64,000 nt of DNA from Bacteroidota bacterium (GTDB lineage: Bacteria > Bacteroidota > Bacteroidia > Bacteroidales > JAAUTT01). Of the stretch, positions 26,874 to 35,716 are shown piece by piece. Location of the stretch: assembly GCA_023429135.1 (NCBI GenBank), contig JAEYWD010000087.1, forward strand, positions 14,819-78,818, in the 5' to 3' direction. Every line of letters begins with the position of its first letter. The stretch's first letter is position 1. The position numbers were made by a program, and so were the translations under genes. The notes under the pieces were generated by a model. The model made no database searches, was not told the origin of the DNA, and saw only the letters and a program-made list of their open reading frames with translations.

Positions 26874-28247
26874 TTAAAAACTCAGGGTGAAAACCGTTTC
26901 TGTTTCTGGAATAGAATTAGCAGTGATGGTGCCGCCATGAAGCCGCATTATCTGCCGCGACAAACTTAACCCGATACCTGATCCGGAGGGTTTGGTGGTA
27001 AAGAATGGTATAAAAATCTTATCAAGTACATCTTTCAAAATACCAACTCCGTTATCGATAACCTGAATAGTAACCCTGCCCCGCTTGTTATAGAATGCTT
27101 TCAGCTCAATCTGAGGATTAGGCCGTCCTTCGAGGGCGTGAATAGAGTTCTTGATCAAGTTGATAATCACCTGCTCGATTAACTGCTCGTCAACTGAAAA
27201 CTCGATATCCTCAGGAACAATGGAACAGGTAAATTTAATGTTGTTGTGTTTTATTTCCTCATCCATCAGTAGCTCAATATTACGAACCAGCGATTTTACA
27301 TTCGATATTTTGAAAATAGGTTTTGGAATCCTGGTGAGGTTCCGGTAAGTATTCACAAAGTGCAGTAAACCTGTACTTCGTTTATTAATAGTTTGAAGTG
27401 CCAGATGAATCTCGTCCATACTTTCAACGTCAATACAAACCTGTCCTTCCACGCTCTGCACCGTATTTTGCTGCATAGACGACAGCATATTCTCAATGGT
27501 CGATGATAAGGAAGCAATAGGCGTAATGGAATTCATAATTTCATGGGTAAGCACACGTATTAGCTTTTGCCAGGCTTCTGTTTCCTGCTCTTCCAGTACA
27601 TTCTGAATGTTTTTGATGGTGGCCAGGGTAATCTGTTTGTCCTTTATTTTGAGCTCGGTGGCAAATATAGCAAGCTGAAGAATATCGTCTTCATCCTGAA
27701 CTTTTACCAGTGCATTCTGACCTGCGGAAATATTCAACAATGTATCCACAAGCTCTTTGCTAAGCGAATTCAGAGCATTGATATTCCTTAACGAATTGAG
27801 CTGAAAAAGCCTTTTGGCCGATTTATTAACCATTTCCACCTCGCCGTCGTTTGCCCGATAGGCAATAATACTTACATCAATATTCTGAACAATGCTTTGA
27901 AGGTAATGAAAATGCTCCTCCTTCTCCGAACGTACTTTCTGGAAATCCTGGATAACATCGTTAAAGGCCTTGCTCAGCTCATCGAACGACGAACCCAGAC
28001 CTTCAATCTGAAATGAGCGTGTAAACTCCGAAAAACGGATTGATTCCAAAAAGCTGGCCAGGTCGCGGTTGGTTTTATTTACATACCTGAAAAGTGAAAC
28101 AACCTGGAAGATAACCAGCATGCTGATAATAAATGCTGTGATATAGTTTTCTTTCCCTATAAAAATGAGGTAAAAGACAAAAAATATAGATAAGGACAAC
28201 AGTATTATCCTTATCAGGCTGTTGACGTAAAACCGTTTATAAATCAT
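26874..28247 (-). CDS. NtrY/NtrB-like sensor histidine kinase
   Basis: The 457-residue kinase has two closely spaced transmembrane helices at the N-terminus (about 10-30 and 33-50) with almost no periplasmic loop, so it probably senses signals within the membrane or cytoplasm. A HAMP-like linker and a PAS domain follow (residues about 105-210). The phosphorylation site is in VLTHEIMNSITPIASLS (about residue 235), and the ATP-binding part shows NLIKNSIHAL, VIDNGVGI and SGSGIGLSLSRQIMRLHGG. Its start overlaps the end of the response regulator gene by 11 bases, so the two are partners. Confidence 0.9.
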   Translation of the reverse strand: MIYKRFYVNSLIRIILLSLSIFFVFYLIFIGKENYITAFIISMLVIFQVVSLFRYVNKTNRDLASFLESIRFSEFTRSFQIEGLGSSFDELSKAFNDVIQDFQKVRSEKEEHFHYLQSIVQNIDVSIIAYRANDGEVEMVNKSAKRLFQLNSLRNINALNSLSKELVDTLLNISAGQNALVKVQDEDDILQLAIFATELKIKDKQITLATIKNIQNVLEEQETEAWQKLIRVLTHEIMNSITPIASLSSTIENMLSSMQQNTVQSVEGQVCIDVESMDEIHLALQTINKRSTGLLHFVNTYRNLTRIPKPIFKISNVKSLVRNIELLMDEEIKHNNIKFTCSIVPEDIEFSVDEQLIEQVIINLIKNSIHALEGRPNPQIELKAFYNKRGRVTIQVIDNGVGILKDVLDKIFIPFFTTKPSGSGIGLSLSRQIMRLHGGTITANSIPETETVFTLSF

Positions 28248-29613
28248 ATTTTTCCATTCTGCGGTACAGCGATGTACGTGTTATACCCAGCTCCTGTGCA
28301 GCTTGCGTTATATTTCCCTGGTATTGTTTCAACACCTTCATGATAATCATTTTTTCAACATCGTCGAGGTTAAAGGTATTTAATTCCACTTCGCTCGATT
28401 TGTTGGCCTGAGTGGTAAGAATAAAATCATCGGGTTCGAGAATGGAACCATCGCTCATAATAATAGCCCTTTCGATAGCATGCTGCAATTCGCGTACATT
28501 ACCGGGCCATTGATATTGATTAAGTTTTTTCAGAGCATTGGCACTGATTCCCTTAATTGTCTTTTTGTACTTTTTGGCATATATCTTAATATAGTGATTG
28601 GCCAAAAGAGGAATATCGCCGGTTCTTTCGCGCAATGGAGGAAGATGGATCTCAACGGTATTGATGCGGTAAAGTAAGTCCTGGCGGAAAGTATTGTCGC
28701 TCACCATCTGGTGAATATTATTATTTGTGGCACAAATCAATCGTACATCTATCGGTTTTGCACGGGTTGCTCCTACCCTAACTATTTCGCGGCGTTCCAG
28801 AACAGTTAATAATTTTGTTTGAAATTGGAGGGAAAGATTGCCAATTTCGTCGAGAAACAGCGAACCACCCGAGGCAACTTCGAACCGCCCTGCTTTTTCT
28901 TTCTTGGCATCGGTAAAAGCGCCTTTCTCATAACCAAAGAGTTCACTCTCGAAAAGAGATTCAGTTATAGATCCAAGGTCGACACTGATAAATATTTCGT
29001 CCTTTCTCAAGGAATTTCGATGAATGGCACGCGCCACAAGTTCCTTACCGGTACCGTTCTCACCCAGAATAAGAATATTGGCATCAGTAGCAGCAACTTT
29101 CTGAATGGTGGTAAATACTTTTTGCATCTCGGGGCTTTGGCCAATAAAATCGCTGAAAGGCTGGTCCATTACCTGGTTCATTTCCTTCTGCCTCGACCTT
29201 AAGGATGAGTTTTCACGACGACTACGGCGCAATTTAACCGATGCAGAAACAGTTGCCAGCAGTTTTTCGTTTTGCCAGGGCTTCAGGACAAAATCGGTTG
29301 CCCCGGCTTTAATGGAGCGAACAGCTTTTTCGGCATCGCCATAAGCGGTTATAAATACAACTACTGCATCCTTGTCAATCTCAAGAATCTGTTCCAATGC
29401 ATCGAACCCCTCCTGACCACTAATGGCATCCTTGGTAAAGTTCATATCCAGAAGAATTACATCATAATCTTCCTTATTAAGATATTCGGCAATAGCCTCT
29501 GGTTTTGAAATGGTATCAATTAATTCCACATGAGGCTTTAAAAGAAGCTTAAGCGCAAAAAGGATATCCTGATTGTCGTCTACAGCAAGGACTTTTCCAA
29601 CTTTGTTTATCAT
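28237..29613 (-). CDS. sigma54-dependent response regulator (NtrC family)
   Basis: The 458-residue protein is an enhancer-binding activator with three domains: receiver (phospho-acceptor Asp near 56 in VILLDMNF), AAA+ ATPase (Walker A GENGTGKE near 184; ELFGYEKGAFTDA near 225-235; Walker B GGSLFLDEIG) and a C-terminal Fis-type helix-turn-helix (NITQAAQELGITRTSLYRRM). The sigma54-contacting loop reads GAFTDA rather than GAFTGA, a variant seen in this family. It is transcribed away from the efflux operon starting near 29.8 kb, which is its likely target. Confidence 0.93.
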   Translation of the reverse strand: MINKVGKVLAVDDNQDILFALKLLLKPHVELIDTISKPEAIAEYLNKEDYDVILLDMNFTKDAISGQEGFDALEQILEIDKDAVVVFITAYGDAEKAVRSIKAGATDFVLKPWQNEKLLATVSASVKLRRSRRENSSLRSRQKEMNQVMDQPFSDFIGQSPEMQKVFTTIQKVAATDANILILGENGTGKELVARAIHRNSLRKDEIFISVDLGSITESLFESELFGYEKGAFTDAKKEKAGRFEVASGGSLFLDEIGNLSLQFQTKLLTVLERREIVRVGATRAKPIDVRLICATNNNIHQMVSDNTFRQDLLYRINTVEIHLPPLRERTGDIPLLANHYIKIYAKKYKKTIKGISANALKKLNQYQWPGNVRELQHAIERAIIMSDGSILEPDDFILTTQANKSSEVELNTFNLDDVEKMIIMKVLKQYQGNITQAAQELGITRTSLYRRMEKYDL

Positions 29614-29731
29614 AGGGCACAGTTTGAATAGAGCAAGTATTTAGTTCTTTTGTAAAGTAAAAGTAAGGATAATTTTTGATATGTCCGAAATCGTACTATG
29701 CATGTCTCAATATTAAACAATGTTGTAAATT

Positions 29732-29750
29732 ATTTAGCTTTTCGCTAAAT
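29732..29750. promoter_or_regulatory. inverted repeat, possible activator binding site
   Basis: A perfect 7-bp inverted repeat (atttagc, 5-base spacer, gctaaat) lies about 50 bases before the possible sigma54 promoter. An NtrC-type regulator would bind such a site upstream. Inferred from position and symmetry. Confidence 0.4.
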
Positions 29751-29785
29751 CCAAATTCGTCAGATATATAATTACTTACATGTTT

Positions 29786-29801
29786 AGGCATAACATTTGA
29801 T
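29786..29801 (+). promoter_or_regulatory. possible sigma54 promoter of the efflux operon
   Basis: The stretch aggcat-aacat-ttgat keeps GGCA and TTG at the spacing of the TGGCAC-N5-TTGC consensus, but the -12 GC is GA. It lies about 40 bases before the preferred ATG at 29839 and after the inverted repeat. The poor -12 element keeps this tentative. Confidence 0.35.
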
Positions 29802-29838
29802 TTATTGGGGACAATTAGTAATTATTTTTACAAGTTTT

Positions 29839-31107
29839 ATGGACGGAATGGATCGCAAAATTGAAACTAAAGGAAAATGGAAGAAAAAATATACATGGAT
29901 TTCCATTATTTCGGTTATACTGTTATTTGCAATTTATAATATCGTTTTTGGAGATAAAAGCTCAAAACTTAATGTAGAATCGGAAAAGCTGGCAATAGAA
30001 GAAGTTAAAAGTGATATTTTTCAGGACTATATTGCTGTAATCGGAACTGTTCAACCTATTCGCACCATTTATATCGATGCCATGGAGGGAGGCCGCGTAG
30101 ATGCTCTTTATCTCGATGAAGGAACCATGGTAAAAAAAGGTGACCAGATTATGAAACTGAGTAACTCTAACCTTTTACTCGATATTCTTAACCGCGAAGC
30201 CGGACTTGCCGAACAGGAAAACCTCCTGAGATCTAACAGGCTCAGCATGGAACAAAACAAATTAACCCTCGAATCACAACTTCTGGAACTTAATTATCAG
30301 CTTAAAAAACTGGAAAGAGCATACCGAAACAACGAAATACTCGTCAAAGACAAATTAATTTCGCGCGAAGATTACGATCAGGCCAAAGAACAATACGAAT
30401 ACTCCATTAACAAGAGAAACCTGCTTTTAAAGACTCAAAGACAGGACTCTATGTTTCGTTCTGTAGCTATTAAACAGTTAGAGGCCTCGGTTTCGAGAAT
30501 GCAGGAGAACATTGTGCTCATCAAAGATAAATTTCAGAGTTTAAACGTTGCAGCACCTGTAGATGGTCAGTTAGCCATTATCATGCCCGAAATTGGAGAG
30601 TCGATGAGTCCTGGACAGCGACTTGCCCAGATTAACGTACTCGACGCTTACAAAATGAAGGTAGAAATAGACGAACACTACATTGCCCGCGTTGTAAAGA
30701 ATCTCAAAGGCGATTTCGAATTCAACAATACAACTTACGATTTACGCCTCACTAAAATATACCCCGAAGTTAAAAACGGACGTTTCTCTGTAGACATGGA
30801 ATTTGACGGTAAAACTCCCGAGCAGATCCGCATTGGACAAACCGCACGTATACGACTTGAACTCGGTGAATCAAAACAGGCAGTTCTTATTCCGAGAGGT
30901 GGTTTCTATCAGAGCACTGGTGGCCAATGGGTGTATGTACTGAATAAAGAAGGAAACCTTGCTACACGCCGTAATATCCATATCGGTCGTCAAAATCCGA
31001 GATTTTATGAGGTACTCGATGGCCTCGAACCTGGCGAAAAAGTGATTGTATCCAATTACGACACCTATGGCGATGCTGACAAACTGGTTTTAAAACACGA
31101 AAAATAA
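29839..31107 (+). CDS. efflux periplasmic adaptor (HlyD/MacA family)
   Basis: The 422-residue protein (from the ATG at 29839; a frame from a TTG at 29797 overlaps the putative promoter) has one N-terminal transmembrane helix (about 19-37), then the split biotinyl-lipoyl domain (EGGRVDALYLDEGTMVKKGD and later VAAPVDGQLAI), a helical hairpin between them (about 110-220) and beta-barrel/membrane-proximal domains at the end (IRIGQTARIRLELG). It would bridge an inner-membrane transporter and TolC. It is the first gene of an operon with an ABC ATPase, a small protein and TolC. A permease is missing. Confidence 0.9.
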   Translation: MDGMDRKIETKGKWKKKYTWISIISVILLFAIYNIVFGDKSSKLNVESEKLAIEEVKSDIFQDYIAVIGTVQPIRTIYIDAMEGGRVDALYLDEGTMVKKGDQIMKLSNSNLLLDILNREAGLAEQENLLRSNRLSMEQNKLTLESQLLELNYQLKKLERAYRNNEILVKDKLISREDYDQAKEQYEYSINKRNLLLKTQRQDSMFRSVAIKQLEASVSRMQENIVLIKDKFQSLNVAAPVDGQLAIIMPEIGESMSPGQRLAQINVLDAYKMKVEIDEHYIARVVKNLKGDFEFNNTTYDLRLTKIYPEVKNGRFSVDMEFDGKTPEQIRIGQTARIRLELGESKQAVLIPRGGFYQSTGGQWVYVLNKEGNLATRRNIHIGRQNPRFYEVLDGLEPGEKVIVSNYDTYGDADKLVLKHEK

Positions 31108-31131
31108 TATATACCATTAACATTATCATCT

Positions 31132-31812
31132 ATGCTTAAGACAGTCGACTTAACAAAGGTATTCCGCACCGACGAGGTTGAAACAACAGCCCTGAATAGA
31201 GTTAACATGGAAATTTCTCATAGCGAATTTGTTGCCATCATGGGGCCTTCGGGTTGTGGTAAATCAACTTTATTAAACATTATCGGGTTACTCGATAATC
31301 CCTCCGATGGCCTTTTCTATTTCAACGGGGAAGAAGTATCGAAATACACCGAAAAAAAACGGACTAACCTTCGTAAAGCCAACATAGGTTTCGTTTTCCA
31401 GAGTTTTAACCTGATCGACGAACTTACTGTTTTCGAAAATGTGGAACTCCCTCTATTATACATGAAAGTTTCGGGAAGTGAACGCAAAAGAAAAGTTGAA
31501 GAAGTGCTCGAAAGAATGAAAATAGCGCATCGTCGTAACCATTTTCCGCAGCAACTTTCGGGTGGACAGCAGCAACGTGTTGCAATAGCCCGTGCCGTTG
31601 TTACCAAACCCAAACTCATCCTTGCCGATGAGCCCACAGGTAACCTCGACTCAGCTAACGGTGAAGAAGTGATGAATTTGCTTACCGAGCTCAACCAGGA
31701 TGGAACCACAATCATTATGGTGACCCACTCTCCAACCGACGCGGAGAAAGCATCGCGCATCATTCAGTTGTTCGATGGTCATATTGTTACCGAAAATATC
31801 CGCAGAAATTAA
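31132..31812 (+). CDS. ABC transporter ATP-binding protein (MacB/LolD type)
   Basis: The 226-residue ATPase has Walker A (MGPSGCGKSTLLNIIG), the Q-loop (FVFQSFNLIDELTV), the signature (LSGGQQQRVAIARA), Walker B with the glutamate (LILADEPTGNLDS) and the H-loop (MVTHSP). The sequence class is that of LolD and of the ATPase of MacB-like mechanotransmission transporters. Such ATPases need FtsX-like permeases, yet none is encoded here: the next gene is a 97-residue soluble protein. The permease must be encoded elsewhere, or the ATPase has another partner. Confidence 0.92.
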   Translation: MLKTVDLTKVFRTDEVETTALNRVNMEISHSEFVAIMGPSGCGKSTLLNIIGLLDNPSDGLFYFNGEEVSKYTEKKRTNLRKANIGFVFQSFNLIDELTVFENVELPLLYMKVSGSERKRKVEEVLERMKIAHRRNHFPQQLSGGQQQRVAIARAVVTKPKLILADEPTGNLDSANGEEVMNLLTELNQDGTTIIMVTHSPTDAEKASRIIQLFDGHIVTENIRRN

Positions 31813-31828
31813 TTAAATACCAATTGTC

Positions 31829-32122
31829 ATGAAAGATCTTTGCGTACCTATACCCGATTTAAAAGACAATCAGATTGCCCAGCTTGAAGTAACCGTAGGC
31901 CAGGAAAAACTCAAATATGAATTCCGGGTGGAAAGCTTCCTTTGGGAAACTGAAGACGATTTAAACCACTCAAACGACCATGTAAGTCACTCACTTGCAA
32001 GGATAACACGTTTAAAAAAAGCTATTGAAAGCTACGATAAAAATTGGGAATTAATTCAGATTTTCACTCCTTCGGAAAATTCAAAATTCATTCAGGTATT
32101 ATACCGCAAAAGAAAAGGTTAA
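31829..32122 (+). CDS. small conserved-looking protein in the efflux operon
   Basis: The 97-residue protein is soluble, charged and without signal peptide. It has a beta-rich first half (QIAQLEVTVGQEKLKYEFRV) and a helix (SHSLARITRLKKAIESYDK) followed by WELIQIFTPSENSKFIQVLY. I do not recognise the family. The spacing of 16 bases to the ABC ATPase and 28 bases to tolC shows it belongs to the operon. It occupies the place where a permease gene is usual, but is far too small to be one. Confidence 0.65.
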   Translation: MKDLCVPIPDLKDNQIAQLEVTVGQEKLKYEFRVESFLWETEDDLNHSNDHVSHSLARITRLKKAIESYDKNWELIQIFTPSENSKFIQVLYRKRKG

Positions 32123-32150
32123 TAGGAATAAGCTATTTAATTATAAAAAC

Positions 32151-33494
32151 ATGAGAAGAATTCTTATAGGAATATCAGCGTTATTGTTTATCCCGTTCGG
32201 AAATACCCAAGCCCAGAAATTCTGGACCCTTGAGGAATGTATCCGTCATGCCCAGGAGAAAAATATAACTATCAAGCGAAAAGAACTAATTACAGAATCG
32301 TCGCAAAATACTTTGACACAACGGAGAATGAATCTGTTACCTTCGTTGGGAGCCGGATTGGATCATAATTACAGCTCGGGGCGTTCGCTTAACCAGGAAG
32401 AATACAAGTGGGAAAACGCCAATCTGCAACAAGGATCATTGGGTGTCCAGGCTAATCTGGTTCTTTTTGACGGATTTCAAAACCTTAATTCCATCAAGAA
32501 ATCGAAATTCGACCTGATGCAAAGTTTATCGGAACTCGAAGAAGCTAAAAATGATATCTCTATTAATATAGCCACTGCTTACCTGGCCGTTCTGTTTTCG
32601 GAGGAACTGCTTGAAGTAGCAAAAAGTCAGTTGGAGTTATCGTTGCTTCAGGTGGAACGTAATAAAAAACTCGTGGAAGTTGGAAACATCGCCAGGGGAA
32701 ATCTGCTCGAAATTCAGGCACAGGCTGCACGGGAAAAGGTTAATGTAACCAATGCCGAAAATAATCTCAACATTGCTTACCTCAACCTTACCCAAATGCT
32801 GGAGCTTGACTCCATAGGCGATTTCAGAATTTTCAAACCCGATACCATTACTATCGAAGATGTTGCTCCATTACTCTCGGTTCGTGAAATTTATGCGCAG
32901 GCTTTAAATAATATGCCTCAGATTAAAAGTTCCGAGTACTTCCTGAAATCGACTGAAAAGGAACTAGCCATTGCCCGGGGAAAACTTAGCCCTACCCTTT
33001 CTTTATCAGGCCTGTACTACAGCCGTTATAACGAAAAAGCAGTAGACCCTCTCGACCCTACAGCAAATTACGCATATATGGCCCAAATTAAGGACAACCA
33101 ATACAAACAGGTAAGTCTGAGTTTGAATATTCCTATATTCACCAGGTATTCCACCCGTACTCAAATTTCGAACACAAAAATAAGGGTTGAAGATGCCGAA
33201 TACAACCTAATTGATACAAAGAAGGAACTCTACAAAGCCATTCAGCAAGCGCATGCCGATGCAGTAAATGCATATCAGAACTACATTTCACGTAGGGAAG
33301 CTGTGTTAAGCTCGGAAGAAGCTTTTAAATATACCCAGCAAAAATATGAAGTAGGATTGAGCAGTGCTGTTGATTTTAACATTGCAAAAAACAACCTTAC
33401 CAAAGCGAATTCTGACTTATTACAGTCCAAGTACGAATATGTTTTCAAAAATAAAATCTTAGATTTTTATAAGGGAACTCCGCTGAAGATATAA
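32151..33494 (+). CDS. TolC-family outer-membrane efflux protein
   Basis: The 447-residue protein has a signal peptide (GISALLFIPFGNTQAQ) and two homologous halves rich in long helices, as in TolC/OprM channels: FWTLEECIRHAQEKNITIKR at the start of the first, and the repeated leucine- and alanine-rich helices ending with KYEVGLSSAVDFNIAKNNL in the second. It would form the outer-membrane channel for the adaptor and ABC ATPase encoded directly upstream. The operon ends at a strong palindromic terminator 7 bases after its stop codon. Confidence 0.9.
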   Translation: MRRILIGISALLFIPFGNTQAQKFWTLEECIRHAQEKNITIKRKELITESSQNTLTQRRMNLLPSLGAGLDHNYSSGRSLNQEEYKWENANLQQGSLGVQANLVLFDGFQNLNSIKKSKFDLMQSLSELEEAKNDISINIATAYLAVLFSEELLEVAKSQLELSLLQVERNKKLVEVGNIARGNLLEIQAQAAREKVNVTNAENNLNIAYLNLTQMLELDSIGDFRIFKPDTITIEDVAPLLSVREIYAQALNNMPQIKSSEYFLKSTEKELAIARGKLSPTLSLSGLYYSRYNEKAVDPLDPTANYAYMAQIKDNQYKQVSLSLNIPIFTRYSTRTQISNTKIRVEDAEYNLIDTKKELYKAIQQAHADAVNAYQNYISRREAVLSSEEAFKYTQQKYEVGLSSAVDFNIAKNNLTKANSDLLQSKYEYVFKNKILDFYKGTPLKI

Positions 33495-33500
33495 ATGAAG

Positions 33501-33560
33501 CTGATATATAAAATACGAAAGCCTGATGTTGACATCAGGCTTTCGTATTTTATATATCAG
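33501..33560. terminator. perfect 29-bp palindrome, two-way terminator
   Basis: The arm 33501-33529 (ctgatatataaaatacgaaa at its left end) is fully complementary to 33532-33560, leaving a loop of only two bases. It lies between the convergent tolC and acetyltransferase genes and includes the stop codon of the latter. The outer AT-rich parts supply U-tracts in both directions. Confidence 0.9.
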
Positions 33561-34099
33561 GCTAATCGCTTTTCGTAACAGTTTACAGGTGTCTTCTGGA
33601 AGTTATAAAATACATTGCCGGCAAACCGGTAATTATGTTTCATCAGCAATAAATTACCTTCTTCAAAATTACTTGTGGTATCGATACGAATACTTTTAAC
33701 ACCCTTACTTTTCGCAAGATCTTCTGCAAACTTAAGAAGTGAGCTGCCAACTCCCTTATTTCTCCAAGCCGGGAGGACATAAATGCGAGAAATATAAAAA
33801 CAGGCGGTACCGGAATTTTCCCAGGAAATATCCTTGAATTCATCTGGCTCTCTCTCATCCACGGTTAAAATTCCGAGAGAAACATCATTCCTTTTAAGAA
33901 TAAATAATGATTTCGATTCTTCGTACCTCTTTAAGGTTTCATAAGTATCAATAAACAAATCAGGATGTATGGCATTATTTTTCAACAAATGGTTCATGAG
34001 TACTTTTGTTATATAAAATGCCTCTATAACATCACCGGACTCAGCAATATGAACCGTGAATTCCTCAGTAGCTACTTTTTCCAGAACTATTGACTCCAT
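33557..34099 (-). CDS. GNAT-family N-acetyltransferase
   Basis: The 180-residue protein has the acetyl-CoA-binding motif A of the GNAT fold (YVLPAWRNKGVGSSLLKFAE, with R-x-x-G-x-G) preceded by CFYISRI (strand 4) and followed by VKSIRIDTTSNFEEGNLLLM, and ends with YFYNFQKTP-like text (FYNFQKTPVNCYEKRL). The acceptor substrate is unknown; small amines or protein termini are usual for the family. It is transcribed convergently with tolC, and divergently from the beta-helix lipoprotein gene. Confidence 0.88.
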   Translation of the reverse strand: MESIVLEKVATEEFTVHIAESGDVIEAFYITKVLMNHLLKNNAIHPDLFIDTYETLKRYEESKSLFILKRNDVSLGILTVDEREPDEFKDISWENSGTACFYISRIYVLPAWRNKGVGSSLLKFAEDLAKSKGVKSIRIDTTSNFEEGNLLLMKHNYRFAGNVFYNFQKTPVNCYEKRLA

Positions 34100-34287
34100 T
34101 TCTACCTGATAAACTAAAAGTAGTAATTAAAAAAGATCTATATTTAAAACGTTGTTGTAGTTATTTTATGATAAAGATAAAATTAAATAAATCAACTAAT
34201 AACTGCGTGTATAAAAATAATTTAATTTCCCCGATTGAAAATTGTTAATTCCATTGAATACTTAAATTTTAGGTTTTAATCCCAGCT

Positions 34288-34295
34288 TAATTTTG
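34288..34295 (+). promoter_or_regulatory. Bacteroidota-type -7 element
   Basis: TAATTTTG fits TAnnTTTG. It lies 32 bases before the ATG at 34328 but only 11 bases before the ATG at 34307, which supports the downstream start of the lipoprotein gene. Confidence 0.45.
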
Positions 34296-34327
34296 ACGAA
34301 AGAATAATGGCTTTTTTTTATAAATAT

Positions 34328-35716
34328 ATGAAAGTTTTTTTCACAAGTCTCACAGCTCTGTTTTTCATCATTTTAACATCTTGTGAACAAGAACCGTTTC
34401 AAAGTTCGCATGCGGGAGATTTTTTCTTTTCGACTGACACGGTTATGTTCGATACAATTTTTACCGACCTTGGTACTCCCACTTATAAACTATTGATTAA
34501 GAACCCTAATAACTTCAACCTCGAAATAGACTCGGTTTACCTGGCAAATACTAAAAAAGGCTTTATTGTAAATTTAAACGGCATGAGCTCTCTTCCAATG
34601 AAAAAGCTCACCATTGATGCAAAAGATAGTTTATATATTTTCATCCAGGCATACCTGCCCCAAACTCAGGAAGACACTCCTTTTACTAACGAAAACTCGC
34701 TTATCTTTGTAAGCGGAAACACTATAAAAAAAGTAGAGTTAATAGCTTTCGGGCAAAACACAATCCATCTTCGCGATCAGAACATTAAAACGCAGGAATG
34801 GATTAACAGCAAACCATATTTAATTTATGGAACCCTCACTGTAGATTCAGGTCATAAACTTATTATAAATAAAGGCGTAAAGGTTTATTTTCATCGAAAT
34901 GCAAAATTGTTGGTAAAAGGCGCTATTGATGTAAAAGGCTCGTTTGAACATCCGGTTAAGTTTAGAAGCGACCGTTTGGAAAAAGATTACGATACACTAC
35001 CCGGCCAATGGGGAGGGATAATAATTACAGGAACTCATGATAATCACAACTTTGATTACGCAGTGATCCGTAATGCAACAACAGGAATTGTGTTTGGCGA
35101 TTATAAAAACAATGCTGTTGTGAAAGCTGAAGTTAAAAACACAATCATTGCAAACATGGCGTATTCTGCCATTATATCATATCAGGCCAAAGTAACAGCT
35201 TCCAATACGGTACTTGCAAATACAGGAAATACAACCTGCTTTTTAATTGGAGGAGAATACAAGTTTACTCATTGTACTTTTGCCAATTACGGGGCCCAAA
35301 AAATACCGAGATCGGTAGACTCAAAAACCCTAAAACTAAGCAATTACATGGAGCCTGGCCCAATTCTTAAGGATCTGATTAATGCTGATTTTATAAATTC
35401 CATAATATACGGCAGCAATCAAGATGAAATTCAATTTTTGAACAAAAGCGGAAGTCAGTTCCGGTATAATTTTGAAAACTGTTTGATCCACACCACAGGA
35501 ACCACTCAGATTTTGGGAAATAACAACATTTTTAATAAACCTCCTCTGTTTATAAGCACCCTTAAAGAAAATTTCAGAATCGACTCACTTTCTCCCGCTA
35601 AAAACGCAGGGAATATAATCTACGGTTCTCAGGTACCTTTTGACCTGGTTAATAACTCACGAACATCCGATGCAGCTCCTGATATGGGCGCATATGAACG
35701 ACAAGAAAAACAATGA
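34328..35716 (+). CDS. beta-helix surface lipoprotein
   Basis: From the ATG at 34328 the protein has 462 residues and a lipoprotein signal (VFFTSLTALFFIILTSC, Cys19). The first part (about 30-150) looks like an immunoglobulin-like domain (DTVMFDTIFTDLGTPTYKLL; KNPNNFNLEIDSVYL). From about 150 on, short repeated beta strands rich in G, N and V (GTLTVDSGHKLIINKGVKVY; GAIDVKGSFEHPVKF) indicate a right-handed beta-helix, ending with the common DMGAYE phrase. It is probably surface-attached; binding partner unknown. The stop codon overlaps the start of the next gene (ATGA), so they form an operon. Confidence 0.75.
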   Translation: MKVFFTSLTALFFIILTSCEQEPFQSSHAGDFFFSTDTVMFDTIFTDLGTPTYKLLIKNPNNFNLEIDSVYLANTKKGFIVNLNGMSSLPMKKLTIDAKDSLYIFIQAYLPQTQEDTPFTNENSLIFVSGNTIKKVELIAFGQNTIHLRDQNIKTQEWINSKPYLIYGTLTVDSGHKLIINKGVKVYFHRNAKLLVKGAIDVKGSFEHPVKFRSDRLEKDYDTLPGQWGGIIITGTHDNHNFDYAVIRNATTGIVFGDYKNNAVVKAEVKNTIIANMAYSAIISYQAKVTASNTVLANTGNTTCFLIGGEYKFTHCTFANYGAQKIPRSVDSKTLKLSNYMEPGPILKDLINADFINSIIYGSNQDEIQFLNKSGSQFRYNFENCLIHTTGTTQILGNNNIFNKPPLFISTLKENFRIDSLSPAKNAGNIIYGSQVPFDLVNNSRTSDAAPDMGAYERQEKQ

